Part shown: piece after piece, positions 43,902 to 53,107 of the stretch
Position numbering within the stretch: position 1 is the first letter of the stretch
Layout of the letters: each line of letters begins with the position of its first letter
Source: Puniceicoccaceae bacterium
GTDB lineage: Bacteria > Verrucomicrobiota > Verrucomicrobiia > Opitutales > Coraliomargaritaceae
Direction: 5' to 3'
Assembly (NCBI GenBank): GCA_017854655.1
Contig: JAFMHF010000006.1
Location: 1 to 58,556 of the forward strand
Length of the DNA stretch: 58,556 bases
Position numbers and translations under genes: made by a program
The notes under the pieces: generated by a model
Database searches by the model: none
Seen by the model: the letters and a program-made list of their open reading frames with translations, nothing else
What the model was told of the DNA's origin: nothing

Positions 43902-44276
43902 CTGTTGTTGGTTAGTGTTCTAGGCACAAAAAGGAAGCTTGCTAGATGCCAAGGTTGATTGGGCGGCGCAACCTATTTTATAGGTATTTCGAAGAAGAAA
44001 AAACGGTGTCGAATGAATTGGATTCATTTGCGAGTGGGTAACTTAGGTTTAATCGCTTGATACCAAGTATTATTGGATTGCTGGCTTTCAAAATGGGGCA
44101 TGGCCGCCTCGCCTGCAGATTCATCGCGAATAGCTTGACTCACCATTGGCTGAAAATATCGGCGTTGAGTCGTAAATTGCTCTGCCTATATTCGACCTGA
44201 TGGATTGAACCGAGTCGCTGCGGTTGTTTATAGCGAGCGGGTTTATGCCGCGATTGAGCAGCAGCGAGATGCAGTC
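43902..44276. other. Gene-free interval upstream of sucC
   Basis: No convincing gene. About 70–85 bases upstream of the sucC ATG is CCTATAAAATAGG (minus strand), a palindrome containing a −10-like TATAAA. An AATGAA-TTGGA-TTCATT hairpin lies further out at 44012–44028. A −35 hexamer at a good distance is not evident, so these are only candidate sucCD control sequences. The remainder shows nothing recognisable. Confidence 0.4.
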
Positions 44277-45341
44277 TTACAGTTCGCAGCCTTGTGGCGT
44301 TTCGCAATTGGGGCGGGCGATCAGTCCTTTGATTGGCTCTTCGGGGAAAAGTTGTTCGGCGCGGCCATCGTCGATTAAGTGCTTTTGGCAGACGGCGTCG
44401 AGGTCGTCCTTGCAGCGGGTGCGGCGCATATCATGTAGGAATTGCCCGTCCATATCGACGCCGAGACCAACGAAGTTGAGGAACTTTTTCATATGATTGA
44501 TGTGGCTGAGTTCGTGGCGTTGCCTATGGCTGGTAGCGATAAATAGGTCTTCGACATAGTCGCGCACATCGGCCAGCGTTGGGCGAAAGATGGGTTGCTT
44601 GGAGAAATGCTCGCGCAGTTGGCGAAAGATCCAAGGGTTGCGAATGCAAGAACGGCCGACCATCAAGCCTGCGCTGTGGGTTTCATTCAGCACCCACTGT
44701 CCTTTTGCTACTGAGGTGACGTTGCCATTGGCGAGCACCGGGCAGGTAAGGCGTTCGGCTGCGCGTTTAATATATTCGTAGTGCACCTCGCTGCGGTACG
44801 CTTCTTTGACGGTGCGGGCGTGCAGGCTAAGGAGATCCACGTCGTGCTTTTCGACCAGATCAAGGATGGCGTCGAAATGTTCGTCGCCGTCGAAGCCGAT
44901 GCGCATCTTTACGGTAAAGCGTCCTTTGATCGCTGCGCGTAAGCAACCTAGGATGCCATCGATTTTTGCGGGATCTCGCAGCAGTCCACCACCGACTTTC
45001 TTCTTATATACCTTAGGCGCGGGGCAGCCCATGTTCAAGTCGATGCCTGCGACTGGTAGTTGCAGTATTTCGATCTCCTGCACCGTGCGTTCCAGATCGG
45101 GCAGGCTTTCGCCGATCAGCTGGATGAAGACCGGGCGGCCAGTGCCATGCTCGCAGATCGAGTCGATGATCGATTGCTCCAGTCGCGAGTGGCAGTGCAC
45201 GCGGAAGAACTCGGTAAACAGTAGGTCGGGTGCGCCGTATTTACCCAGCAATTGCATGAACGGCAAATTGGTGACGTCCTGCATCGGAGCCAGTGCAGTC
45301 CATGGTTGGCCAGGAATTAGTGTGTCAGGGAGTGGCTGCAT
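44277..45341 (-). CDS. dus: tRNA-dihydrouridine synthase (Dus family)
   Basis: An FMN-dependent enzyme reducing uridine to dihydrouridine in tRNA D-loops. 354 residues. APMQDVTNLPFMQLL, FIQLIGESLPDLERTV and IDLNMGCPAPKVYKKKVGGGLL (catalytic Cys and substrate Lys) are typical, as are VKMRIGFDGDEHF, LLSLHARTVKEAYRSEVHYEYI and VLANGNVTS near the FMN phosphate site. The DusB- versus DusC-type assignment is uncertain. The TTPQ-type C-terminal extension is of ordinary length. Confidence 0.93.
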   Translation of the reverse strand: MQPLPDTLIPGQPWTALAPMQDVTNLPFMQLLGKYGAPDLLFTEFFRVHCHSRLEQSIIDSICEHGTGRPVFIQLIGESLPDLERTVQEIEILQLPVAGIDLNMGCPAPKVYKKKVGGGLLRDPAKIDGILGCLRAAIKGRFTVKMRIGFDGDEHFDAILDLVEKHDVDLLSLHARTVKEAYRSEVHYEYIKRAAERLTCPVLANGNVTSVAKGQWVLNETHSAGLMVGRSCIRNPWIFRQLREHFSKQPIFRPTLADVRDYVEDLFIATSHRQRHELSHINHMKKFLNFVGLGVDMDGQFLHDMRRTRCKDDLDAVCQKHLIDDGRAEQLFPEEPIKGLIARPNCETPQGCEL

Positions 45342-45365
45342 TGAGGTGATAGCTTTCGGGCTTAA

Positions 45366-45920
45366 CTATTTAATTTTAGTTAATGTGACACTCGATTCTT
45401 GGTCGAATATTAGCTGAAAGTTCGATTCTAGTTCATCAATTATTCGTTGAGGCTTGTCAGTGATGACGATGTCCCCGTCAACATTTTCAGTCTTTAGAGC
45501 GCCGCTGCTTAAAAATTCTTTGATTGATTTATTGGAGGGTAACCAACTTTCGATTTTTTGGTCCTCCCTGGTCTTAAACAACGTGATTAGCAGGTATTTT
45601 CGTTCCGATTTTTGAAATTCGTCGTCCATAATATGGAGAATTCCATATTTATTTCCTTTTTTTAGAATGACCTTTCCTTCGTCTAAATCGAAGGTCTTTT
45701 CATCATCGTTCCATTCGATGCTAGCGGTTTTAAACGTTCCGATATTATCTATTTTTTTCAGATCAATGATTTGACTAATATCGCCTTTATTTGAAATGAA
45801 CCAAGAGCCTTCGAAGTCACTGAGTTGTTCGGGCGTAAAATCGCTGCCGATCGGGTTTTCTACCAAAAGTGAGGTGCAGCCAGCTGCAAAAAAAATAAAA
45901 AGTGCGAGTATTAATTTCAT
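45366..45920 (-). CDS. Hypothetical lipoprotein
   Basis: A 184-residue lipoprotein candidate. MKLILALFIFFAAGCTS is a signal with lipobox AAGC. The mature part is charged and lysine-rich, with beta-prone stretches (GSWFISNKGDISQIIDLKKI; GKVILKKGNKYGILHI). The DNA is noticeably richer in A and T than neighbouring genes and uses more A/T-ending codons, which may reflect recent acquisition or low constraint. The start is set at the ATG giving a normal signal peptide. Function unknown. Confidence 0.7.
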   Translation of the reverse strand: MKLILALFIFFAAGCTSLLVENPIGSDFTPEQLSDFEGSWFISNKGDISQIIDLKKIDNIGTFKTASIEWNDDEKTFDLDEGKVILKKGNKYGILHIMDDEFQKSERKYLLITLFKTREDQKIESWLPSNKSIKEFLSSGALKTENVDGDIVITDKPQRIIDELESNFQLIFDQESSVTLTKIK

Positions 45921-45946
45921 TTTATCTAAAACAGTGCCAAACTCCA

Positions 45947-46390
45947 CTATTCACCTTCTTTGAGGATCTTAGCGAGGATCTCGGCCATGTCGTCGACCGA
46001 GTCGAGCACTTGTTGGGCTACATACAACGGCTTGTCGCAGGTGAGAGCAAGTACGATGGAGTCGCTGGGGCGCGCGTCGACTTCGACGATCTTGTGCCCG
46101 AGTTCATTCTCCATCGATACGATAAGACGGGCAAAGAAGGTGCCCTCTTTGACATCGTTGATTACGACGCGCTCCACTTCGGCACCGAGACCGTCAAGCA
46201 GAGTGATCATTAGATTGTGGGTCATTGGGCGCTCTGCTTGCTCGCCGTTCACGGCACGTTGAATCGCTTCGCCGATAGCGCGATCCATGTAAATAACGAA
46301 GGTTTTGGTGTCGTTTCCCAAGAAAACGGCACATCCATTCGATGTGGGCATGACTCCTTTTACGCTGACTTCGACGACGCTGTTATCCAT
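45947..46390 (-). CDS. Bifunctional nuclease family protein (BFN, DUF151)
   Basis: 147 residues, compact soluble protein of the BFN/DUF151 family. Typical motifs are GCAVFLGNDTKTFVIYMDRAIGEAI, RPMTHNLMITLLDGLGAEVERVVINDVKEG and HKIVEVDARPSDSIVLAL (the ARPSDAI-like core). Family members have been reported as DNase/RNase in plants and bacteria, but activity here is not demonstrated. The chosen ATG precedes DNSVVEVSVKG; the longer frame overlaps sequence upstream of aroK and lacks similarity. Confidence 0.88.
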   Translation of the reverse strand: MDNSVVEVSVKGVMPTSNGCAVFLGNDTKTFVIYMDRAIGEAIQRAVNGEQAERPMTHNLMITLLDGLGAEVERVVINDVKEGTFFARLIVSMENELGHKIVEVDARPSDSIVLALTCDKPLYVAQQVLDSVDDMAEILAKILKEGE

Positions 46391-46500
46391 ATGATTACTA
46401 AGTATGCTTGGAAGCGGTATGGCTTCAAGTGTATAGGCTGAGTGAAAATGTATTGAAAATAGTGTCGCACCGCGCGCGAGCTGTTCTAAAATCCAAGGCA

Positions 46501-47067
46501 GTGAATCAAAACAGACAGACAACCAAGCCAAATCTGTATTTAGTCGGATTTATGGGCGTCGGAAAGTCCGCCATTGGGCGGCGTGTTGCGCGTGAGCTCG
46601 GCTATAAATTTCTCGATTCGGATGATCGTATCGAAGAGCAGGTAGGTAAAAAGATTCCGGCGATTTTCGCTGCTGAGGGTGAAGCGCAATTTCGGGCCTA
46701 CGAGCGCGAGTTTATCGAAACAGGTCATCCGACGCAGGGTTGTGTCGTTTCTTGTGGCGGTGGCCTGGTCGTGCAAGAGGGTATGTCGGAATTGCTAAAG
46801 TCAAAAGGAGTTGTGATCTGCTTATTCGCCTCGGTCGAGAGTATCATCGAGCGCACAAGTCGAAATAATAACCGGCCGCTGCTGAATGTGGCTGATCCTG
46901 AGGCACGTATTCGTGAGTTATTGGCTGCGCGCGAGCCGGTCTATATGGAATCAGGTGCCTGCATTTCCACTGATGGTCGCACCATTCCTGAAGTGGTTAA
47001 ACATATGCTGCGTACTTATCGTGCATGCGCTAAGCGTTATCAACCGGCGCCGCTGCCAGAGGCGTAG
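46501..47067 (+). CDS. aroK: Shikimate kinase
   Basis: Phosphorylates shikimate with ATP in aromatic amino acid synthesis. About 188 residues. The Walker A is LVGFMGVGKSAIGRRVA, the shikimate-binding Asp is in FLDSDDRIEEQVGKKI, and SCGGGLVVQEGM and NRPLLNVADPEARIRELLAAREPVY are typical. A GTG at 46501 gives the family's normal N-terminus; an ATG upstream at 46408 would add 31 residues across the divergent intergenic region. Divergent from the BFN gene. Confidence 0.93.
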   Translation: MNQNRQTTKPNLYLVGFMGVGKSAIGRRVARELGYKFLDSDDRIEEQVGKKIPAIFAAEGEAQFRAYEREFIETGHPTQGCVVSCGGGLVVQEGMSELLKSKGVVICLFASVESIIERTSRNNNRPLLNVADPEARIRELLAAREPVYMESGACISTDGRTIPEVVKHMLRTYRACAKRYQPAPLPEA

Positions 47068-47152
47068 TAGAGCCTGACTCGACTTTAGTGCTGTGATCGC
47101 TTAAGCCGAATCTCGTCTTGTCATCGGCTCTAGATTGCCACTTCATGCCCGC

Positions 47153-48082
47153 ATGTCTGAAGACTCAAAAATTCGTTGCGGTGTCGTAGGTACCGGTTAT
47201 CTGGGCCAACACCATGCTCGTATCTATGCTGCGCTCGAAGCGTGTGACTTGGTGGGGATCGTCGAGTCCGACGACGCGCGCGCGGCAGAAATGTGTGAGG
47301 CACACAGTTGCGCTCGCTTCGAGTCGCTCGAAGCATTGGCTGAAGCGTGCGATGCTGTAAGCGTCGTAGTGCCGACCGATCATCATCGAAATGTGGCGGT
47401 GCCGTTGCTTGAGGGTGGCTGCCATTTGTTAATTGAAAAGCCGCTCTGTACCAGCCTTGAAGAGGCTGAGGATATTCTTTCCGCGGCGAAGGCTGCTGGT
47501 CGCATCGTTCAGGTCGGGCACATCGAGCATTACAATCCAGTGATGGGCTACCTTGAAAATGCGGTCACCAAGCCACAATTTATTACAGCCGACCGCTTGG
47601 CTCCTTTTAATCCGCGTGGCACCGAGGTGGGCGTGGTGCTCGACTTGATGATTCACGATCTCGGTGTCATTCTCGCGCTGGTGCGTTCGCCTATTGCGCA
47701 AGTCGATGCGGTAGGTGTGAATGTGCTCTCCGATAGCGAAGACATCGCCAATGCGCGTATCACTTTTGAGAACGGCTGCGTGGCGAATATTAATACCAGC
47801 CGTGTCAGCATGAAGAAGGTGCGTGAGATCCGCGTCTTCCAGCCTGCGAACTATCTCTCCTTGGACTTTATGAATCAGACTGGCCATTTCCTTCGCAAGG
47901 AAGGGCCAGAACTCGTGCGCGAAGAAATTCCGATTGAGAAGGATGAGCCGTTGAAGCTCGAACTCGCGTCTTTTATGCAAGTCGTCAAAGACGCTGGTCA
48001 ACCAAAGGTCGGTGCTGAGCTTGGCAAGTCTGCACTCGAACTGGCGATTCGGATCACTGAGCTGATTCACGCCGATAAATAA
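47153..48082 (+). CDS. Gfo/Idh/MocA-family oxidoreductase
   Basis: An NAD(P)-dependent sugar oxidoreductase of 309 residues. The Rossmann start is CGVVGTGYLGQHHARIYA, with EKPLCTSLEEAEDIL in the family's EKP position and a C-terminal Gfo/Idh domain (GVVLDLMIHDLGVILAL). The gene is 20 bases ahead of lpxB and probably cotranscribed. In bacteria making 3-amino-3-deoxy lipid A, a related enzyme, GnnA, oxidises UDP-GlcNAc at C3, so a lipid A role is a reasonable guess. The GnnB transaminase is not in view. Other sugar substrates remain possible. Confidence 0.88.
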   Translation: MSEDSKIRCGVVGTGYLGQHHARIYAALEACDLVGIVESDDARAAEMCEAHSCARFESLEALAEACDAVSVVVPTDHHRNVAVPLLEGGCHLLIEKPLCTSLEEAEDILSAAKAAGRIVQVGHIEHYNPVMGYLENAVTKPQFITADRLAPFNPRGTEVGVVLDLMIHDLGVILALVRSPIAQVDAVGVNVLSDSEDIANARITFENGCVANINTSRVSMKKVREIRVFQPANYLSLDFMNQTGHFLRKEGPELVREEIPIEKDEPLKLELASFMQVVKDAGQPKVGAELGKSALELAIRITELIHADK

Positions 48083-48101
48083 ATTTTCCGGTTTCGCATT
48101 A

Positions 48102-49301
48102 ATGTCTGAACAGCTTCCAGTACCTGCCGATTTCGCTGCGCCGATTAATGGGCAGCCGGATTTACTCATCATTGCTGGTGAGCATTCCGGTGATGAACAT
48201 GCGGCGAAAATTGTCGCTGATATGCGATTGAAGCACCCTGACATCAAGGTCGCCTGTCTCGGTGGTGTTGAACTCGAGGTCGAGGGCGCACAACTGCTTT
48301 ACGACTTAACTGCGATGTCGATTGTCGGCTTTGCTGAAGTCGTGAGGCATTATGGTTTCTTTAAGGCGCTGTTTGATCGCACGCTGGATTGGATCGAACG
48401 CTATCGACCGAAGCATATTTGTTTCGTTGATTATCCTGGCTTCAATCTGCGCATTGCTGAGCAATTACTCGAACGTGGCTTGAGCAAAAAAGGCGGTGGC
48501 GATATCGGCATTAGCTATTACATAGGCCCACAGGTCTGGGCATGGAAAGCGAAGCGTCGCTTTAAGATGGCGCGCACGCTCGATCGCCTCGGGGTGATTT
48601 TTCCATTCGAAGTGGAATGCTTTGCCGATACCGATCTGCCGACGGAGTTTGTCGGTCATCCGTTTGTGCGCGAAAGTTATCAATTGCCGTTCAGCTACGA
48701 TGCGTCGGCACCGATGCTGTTGCTGCCGGGGAGCCGCACCGCTGCAGTGGGTCGCATCTTTCCGCTATTGTTACAGGGCTTTCAATTGGCGCAAAAAACG
48801 AAGCCAGAACTAAACGCCAAAGTTGTTTACCCAAGCCAACGTATTCGCGATGTTTTGGAGGCAGTGTTACAGGAATATCCTGCATTGCAGAGCTCGATTG
48901 AGTTCGTGCGTAATGAGGAAAACGGCTTGCCGGCGAGCGCTGTGTTGATGAGCTCTGGCACAATGTCGCTGGCCTGTGCGCTTTCGGGGATCCCTGGTGC
49001 GATCGTATATCGCCTTAATCCGATCAGTTATTGGCTGGGGCGCATATTGGTGAAGATCCCGTATATTGGCATTGCGAACCTGTTGCTTAAGCGTCCATTG
49101 CATCCCGAATTCATTCAAGGTGCCGCCAAGCCGAAACGCTTAGCTGAGCAGATCCTAATTGCGCTCGACGATCCGCAAGCTGGCCACGCCGCTGCCGCGG
49201 GTGCTGCCGAGCTCCGCGGTCTGTTGCATGCAGGCAGTGATGTCAGTGCTGCCGAGTGGTTGTTAGAGGCGTGCGAAGTTGGTTCAAATGACGCAACGTA
49301 A
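48102..49301 (+). CDS. lpxB: Lipid-A-disaccharide synthase
   Basis: A peripheral inner-membrane GT-B enzyme (GT19) joining UDP-diacylglucosamine and lipid X. 399 residues. Features: LLIIAGEHSGDEHAAKIVADM, MSIVGFAEVVRHYGFFKALF, PKHICFVDYPGFNLRIAEQL, ISYYIGPQVWAWKAKRRFKM, FVGHPFV and LLLPGSRTAAVGRIFPLLLQG. These are the standard LpxB landmarks. Confirms an LPS-type outer membrane in this organism. Confidence 0.95.
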   Translation: MSEQLPVPADFAAPINGQPDLLIIAGEHSGDEHAAKIVADMRLKHPDIKVACLGGVELEVEGAQLLYDLTAMSIVGFAEVVRHYGFFKALFDRTLDWIERYRPKHICFVDYPGFNLRIAEQLLERGLSKKGGGDIGISYYIGPQVWAWKAKRRFKMARTLDRLGVIFPFEVECFADTDLPTEFVGHPFVRESYQLPFSYDASAPMLLLPGSRTAAVGRIFPLLLQGFQLAQKTKPELNAKVVYPSQRIRDVLEAVLQEYPALQSSIEFVRNEENGLPASAVLMSSGTMSLACALSGIPGAIVYRLNPISYWLGRILVKIPYIGIANLLLKRPLHPEFIQGAAKPKRLAEQILIALDDPQAGHAAAAGAAELRGLLHAGSDVSAAEWLLEACEVGSNDAT

Positions 49302-49474
49302 CGCATTTACTTTGTGTCTCTCCGCTGGCAAAGCGTTTGCCTGCTGTGTGAAACAGCGTCCGGATGATCAATCTGATCTGGTAGCTCAATCTGACGTGTG
49401 CCGGCGTCCTGATTGCTTGAGGCAGATCAAGTCGAAAGATTCGATTCGTATTTCAAGTGTAACGCTTTAGGGCT

Positions 49475-49813
49475 ATGATTGAAATCTATCGAGATCACGA
49501 TTTTAGTAAAGTAGGGCTGTATCAAGGTATCCTTGAGGATGCTGGCATCGAAACGCTGTTACGGAATCGGAATTCAGTGACTATGACGACTTCAGTGCCG
49601 ATACCTAGTATGTATCCAAATATCTGTGTGCATACGCCTGAAGATGCTTCGCGCGCACGGGAACTACTGGCCGTGTATGCTGAGTCTGCTTCGTCGGTGG
49701 TCGCGGCGGATTGGGAATGCGCGCTTTGTGGCGAGGGGAATGAAGGTAACTTCACCGAATGTTGGTCGTGCCTGGCGGATTGCCCTGAGCGTGGAGTTAA
49801 CGATGAGGATTGA
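49475..49813 (+). CDS. DUF2007 domain protein with C-terminal zinc ribbon
   Basis: 112 residues. The N-terminal half is DUF2007 (MIEIYRDHDFSKVGLYQGILEDAGIETLLRN…PNICVHTPEDASRARELL), a small fold described as a putative signal-transducing domain. The C-terminus carries CALCGEGNEGNFTECWSC, a RanBP2-like zinc ribbon. The 3' end overlaps the start of the next gene by 11 bases, suggesting coupled translation. Role unknown. Confidence 0.85.
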   Translation: MIEIYRDHDFSKVGLYQGILEDAGIETLLRNRNSVTMTTSVPIPSMYPNICVHTPEDASRARELLAVYAESASSVVAADWECALCGEGNEGNFTECWSCLADCPERGVNDED

Positions 49814-50420
49814 GAGCCGTAACGTTGCTGTTTGGGGAGCACTTGCTGCGCTCTGTGTGTCCGTGCTTAGTGGATGCCAATCGTCGGATGTCGACAGTTT
49901 CTTGGATGTCAGGTTGTCGGTGGTTGCTGCTGCTGACTCAACAGTCCTAGTGGTTCCCGTAGCAACTGATGCGATTGCCGCGGATCGAACGGGTGTTGCC
50001 GCGCAGGGGAGTTCGATCGCGGTGAGCGCGCCGAAGCAGCTTTATTCGGAGCAGGTGACGAAGTCGGATTTGTGGCGAATGAACATGCAACATGGCTGCA
50101 AGTTTCATGAGCCTTGGCAGTATATGGGCACCAAAGATAGGGAGCATTATCTGGCGATCTATCCGTTTCTAGGTTTCCGCGCGGTGTATCGTATTGCTGA
50201 GGATGAGTATTCGATTGAGCAACCTTATGGGTTGACTGCCCGCTCCTCGAAATGGCGTGAAATTCATAAATTCGTGCATCACGGCATGCAGCAACGATTC
50301 ATTATTGAGCCTCGATTGTTTGATCAACCTGAGTTGTTTGAACTGATTCAAGTGGATGGCTTAGGCGGGAATGTCGAGGATCTGATGATGCAGGACGTAC
50401 AGATTCTAACATCGCAGTAG
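49803..50420 (+). CDS. Hypothetical lipoprotein
   Basis: About 205 residues. MRIESRNVAVWGALAALCVSVLSGC is a lipoprotein signal with lipobox LSGC. The mature protein starts with a low-complexity Val/Ala/Ser stretch and ends in a more structured region (HGCKFHEPWQYMGTKDREHYLAIYPFLGFRAVYRI). No domain recognised. The ATG overlaps the end of the DUF2007 gene. A longer frame begins inside that gene but loses the signal peptide. Function unknown. Confidence 0.75.
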   Translation: MRIESRNVAVWGALAALCVSVLSGCQSSDVDSFLDVRLSVVAAADSTVLVVPVATDAIAADRTGVAAQGSSIAVSAPKQLYSEQVTKSDLWRMNMQHGCKFHEPWQYMGTKDREHYLAIYPFLGFRAVYRIAEDEYSIEQPYGLTARSSKWREIHKFVHHGMQQRFIIEPRLFDQPELFELIQVDGLGGNVEDLMMQDVQILTSQ

Positions 50421-50442
50421 TCGGGCCTTCGCCAGTGCAGCC

Positions 50443-51822
50443 CTATGCTTCGATGATGGCTTTCAGGTAGCTGCGCGCGCTGGCCTCATCGGTAAATTCG
50501 CCCTCGATTTGCGCTTCATAGGCGCGGTCGAGGATTTTGCCGAAGTTTGGACCGGGCTTGATACCGAGCTCGACTAAATGTCGACCGAGTAAAATTGGTT
50601 TCGGGGCGCTGTCTTCAATCGCCAGTTCGGTGGCCTTTTTGAGCAGCCAATCGCCTTCGGGGAAGTCATCAACCACGATCGGCGGGCGGCCTAACTTGTC
50701 GGCAAAGGCCACGCGGGTGAGACGGTCGACGCGTTTGACGCGGGCGGCAAGTCGGCGGATCGCGGTATCGCCTGCACCATCGCGATATAGTGCAAGAGGG
50801 CGCATGTGTTGCTCAACCAGTGGCAGCACCTCTTCAAATATTTTTTTCTGTCGTGTCAGGCGTTCGAGGAATGCGCGCGCAATCGGTACGCCGTCGACAT
50901 CGTGGCGTGGGCTGCGAATGCGGCCAGTCTTTTCATCGACGAAGCTGGAGACGGCTTTGCCCATGTCGTGGCAAAGCACGGCGAGGCCAACAATGAGATC
51001 TTCCCACGCATCACCGATTCGATGACGCGCATAGGCATCGAGGCAATGGTAAGTGTGGGTCCAAACATCGCCTTCGGGGTGCCACTCCGGATCTTGCTCG
51101 CAGCCGACCAAGGCTTCAATTTCGGGGAAGTATTGCAGCCAGTTGCAGGCTTGTAGGAAGAGTAAACCTTTGGATGGATGCGCACCCTTGAGGATGAGCT
51201 TCTTCCATTCTTCCCAAAGACGTTCCGAGGGTAAGTGCTCGGGCGAGAGTTCGCGGCAGAGTGCGATCGTCTCGGGTGCCGCTTCAAGGTTGAACCGCGC
51301 AACGAATTGCATGCCGCGCAGTACACGCAACGGGTCTTCACTAAAGGCGTCTGAGACGTGGCGCAAACGGCGTGCTTTTAGGTCGATTGCGCCGTTGTAA
51401 GGGTCGAGTAATTCGTCGGTGAGTGGGTCAATACTAATAGCATTGATGGTAAAATCACGTCGCGATGCGGCTTCTCTAGGCGACATGCTAGGATCGCCTT
51501 CAACCACAAAATCGGTGTGCTTCGGCCCGCTCTTGGATTCGCGACGAGGCAAGGCGAGGTCGATGTCGTGCCCCTTAATGATAAACACGCCAAATGCGCG
51601 GCCCACAGTGTCGAGTCGAAATGTCTTTTTGAGGGTGCGCTCCACCTCGTCCGCGTTGAGTCCATACACTTCCATGTCGACATCCTTAGCAGGGATTTCG
51701 AGCAAGCCATCTCGCACGCAACCGCCCACAAGCAACGCGCGCCCACCGGCTGCTTTGAGTAATTCAGCAACTTGTGTGCAGGCCTTGCGTTGACTGGGAG
51801 GAATATTTTCGAGGATGTTCAC
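50443..51822 (-). CDS. cca: CCA tRNA nucleotidyltransferase / poly(A) polymerase family with HD domain
   Basis: Adds or repairs the CCA end of tRNAs, or polyadenylates RNA; sequence alone leaves both open. 459 residues. The class II nucleotidyltransferase head shows [14 protein letters not shown] and [10 protein letters not shown] (catalytic Asp pair), with [20 protein letters not shown] and [15 protein letters not shown]. The neck domain contains [21 protein letters not shown]-terminal HD domain follows ([13 protein letters not shown] near residue 289; [15 protein letters not shown]). The HD-containing arrangement resembles bacterial CCA-adding enzymes. Confidence 0.92.
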   Translation of the reverse strand: MNILENIPPSQRKACTQVAELLKAAGGRALLVGGCVRDGLLEIPAKDVDMEVYGLNADEVERTLKKTFRLDTVGRAFGVFIIKGHDIDLALPRRESKSGPKHTDFVVEGDPSMSPREAASRRDFTINAISIDPLTDELLDPYNGAIDLKARRLRHVSDAFSEDPLRVLRGMQFVARFNLEAAPETIALCRELSPEHLPSERLWEEWKKLILKGAHPSKGLLFLQACNWLQYFPEIEALVGCEQDPEWHPEGDVWTHTYHCLDAYARHRIGDAWEDLIVGLAVLCHDMGKAVSSFVDEKTGRIRSPRHDVDGVPIARAFLERLTRQKKIFEEVLPLVEQHMRPLALYRDGAGDTAIRRLAARVKRVDRLTRVAFADKLGRPPIVVDDFPEGDWLLKKATELAIEDSAPKPILLGRHLVELGIKPGPNFGKILDRAYEAQIEGEFTDEASARSYLKAIIEA

Positions 51823-51862
51823 TATTAGAGACTAGAGAGCTGAGGCTTGAGGGGGCACTTTT

Positions 51863-51890
51863 TGGAGGGAAACGCTCCGTCGTTTCCGCC
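51863..51890. repeat. Interspersed hairpin repeat, inverted partial copy C
   Basis: GGAAACG-CTCCGT-CGTTTCC, preceded by TGGAGGG and followed by GCC. This is the reverse complement form of the GGCGGCAACG-ACGGAG-CGTTGCCCTCCA unit in copy A. It faces copy B across about 40 bases. Confidence 0.7.
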
Positions 51891-51930
51891 GTGGATCGGT
51901 TCATGCGCCTTTCTCAATTCGGCAATGACG

Positions 51931-52038
51931 GTAAGAGTAAGAGTAAGAGTAAGAGTAAGAGTAGGAGTAGAATCGCGGGGTAATCCCCGCTCGCTACGCT
52001 GACTTTGAATGGCGGCAATGAGGGAGCATTGCCCTCCA
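51931..52038. repeat. Interspersed two-hairpin repeat, copy B, led by GTAAGA hexamers
   Basis: Five GTAAGA hexamers and two variants (51931–51972) lead into AATC, then hairpin GCGGGG-TAAT-CCCCGC (51975–51990). After a 23-base spacer comes GGCAATG-AGGGAG-CATTGCC (52014–52033) followed by CTCCA. The layout matches copy A at 10241–10345. It ends two bases before the nadK stop. Confidence 0.8.
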
Positions 52039-52039
52039 G

Positions 52040-52873
52040 CTAACGAATTGCGGGCCCGCCCCAGCTGAGCTTGTCGCGGACGATTGCGAAGTGCGAGTGA
52101 TCTGGGTTTTGCATGAGCCGAAATTTCTTTTCGGCCACAGTTACTTCGATCGGGAAGTTGCCGTCGAGATCGAAACGCACGCGGCCATCGATCGTGATAC
52201 GAGGGCTGGGGCCGGGCTCGCCGCTTTCGACTTTGATTTGGGTTGAGTGGTCAAAGATGACCGAACGATTGCCAAAAGTATGCGGGCAAATCGGCGTCAT
52301 CGCAATGGCGCTGACTTTCGGGCCGATAATCGGGCCGCCGGCAGAGAGGTTATAGGCCGTCGACCCAGTTGGAGTCGAAAAGATGAGGCCGTCACAGTGA
52401 TATTCCGATACCGGATTACCGTTGGCGGAAACGCAGAGGCGGATCAGCCCGCTGCCTTGAGTTTCTTTGATGACGACGTCGTTCAGCCCATAGATGCAGT
52501 CTCCTTTTGCATTCGTGCAGCTCAGTATCGAGCGTTCGGCGATCGAGTAGTTACCTTGAATGAGTGCGGGGAGATCCCTTGCCGCCTCGGCTTCGGTGTA
52601 GGTGGCGAGGAAGCCGAGCTTGCCGAGGTTAATGCCAAGCACGGCGGATCCAGATTCGAGCGCCGCATCCAGAACGCCGAGCAATGTGCCATCGCCGCCA
52701 ATTGCACAGCACAGGTCTTGTCCAATCAGGGCATCGGCGGTGAGCGGATAGTTCTTTAAAATATGTGTCGCCACTCCTTCACGCTCAGCGAGCGCGGCGA
52801 GGCTCTCTGCGACAGCTGCAGCTCCAGGCTTGGATGAGTTAACTGCAAAAGTGATGGATTGGATCGGTTTCAT
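52040..52873 (-). CDS. nadK: NAD kinase
   Basis: Phosphorylates NAD to NADP, cytoplasmic. 277 residues. The catalytic [14 protein letters not shown] and [14 protein letters not shown] are the standard NadK motifs. [16 protein letters not shown] and the [18 protein letters not shown] loop are conserved. The start is the ATG before [10 protein letters not shown]; an ATG nine codons upstream is less likely. Confidence 0.95.
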   Translation of the reverse strand: MKPIQSITFAVNSSKPGAAAVAESLAALAEREGVATHILKNYPLTADALIGQDLCCAIGGDGTLLGVLDAALESGSAVLGINLGKLGFLATYTEAEAARDLPALIQGNYSIAERSILSCTNAKGDCIYGLNDVVIKETQGSGLIRLCVSANGNPVSEYHCDGLIFSTPTGSTAYNLSAGGPIIGPKVSAIAMTPICPHTFGNRSVIFDHSTQIKVESGEPGPSPRITIDGRVRFDLDGNFPIEVTVAEKKFRLMQNPDHSHFAIVRDKLSWGGPAIR

Positions 52874-53107
52874 TACGAATAAAATGCAGTGTGGTGGCAT
52901 TTTGAGGCTAAATCAATTCGCGATTCAGCTTAGATTAAAAGCGCTTTATTTGTGACACAGGCATTCTTGGCTATTCATTTCCAGTAGACCGCCACCTTAC
53001 CTCAGTAACACAGGCAGGACGCAGGTCTGTCCGAGATGGCTTAGCAATGTCAGTGTCACTGAGCGCATTGATTATTGTTTGGAGCGTTGACCTAGCTTTT
53101 CTGTCCT

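Noticed and set aside
44806-45417. 203-codon plus-strand frame opposite dus
   Set aside because: It is fully antisense to a strongly conserved dihydrouridine synthase and its product has shadow-like composition.
51931-51972. GTAAGA hexamer run as a possible CRISPR or telomere-like repeat
   Set aside because: Only seven hexamers without spacers; it is the leader of an interspersed intergenic element.
52874-53107. tRNA or small RNA in the nadK–yacP gap
   Set aside because: No TΨC-like motif or cloverleaf pairing and no terminator; only weak local inverted repeats.
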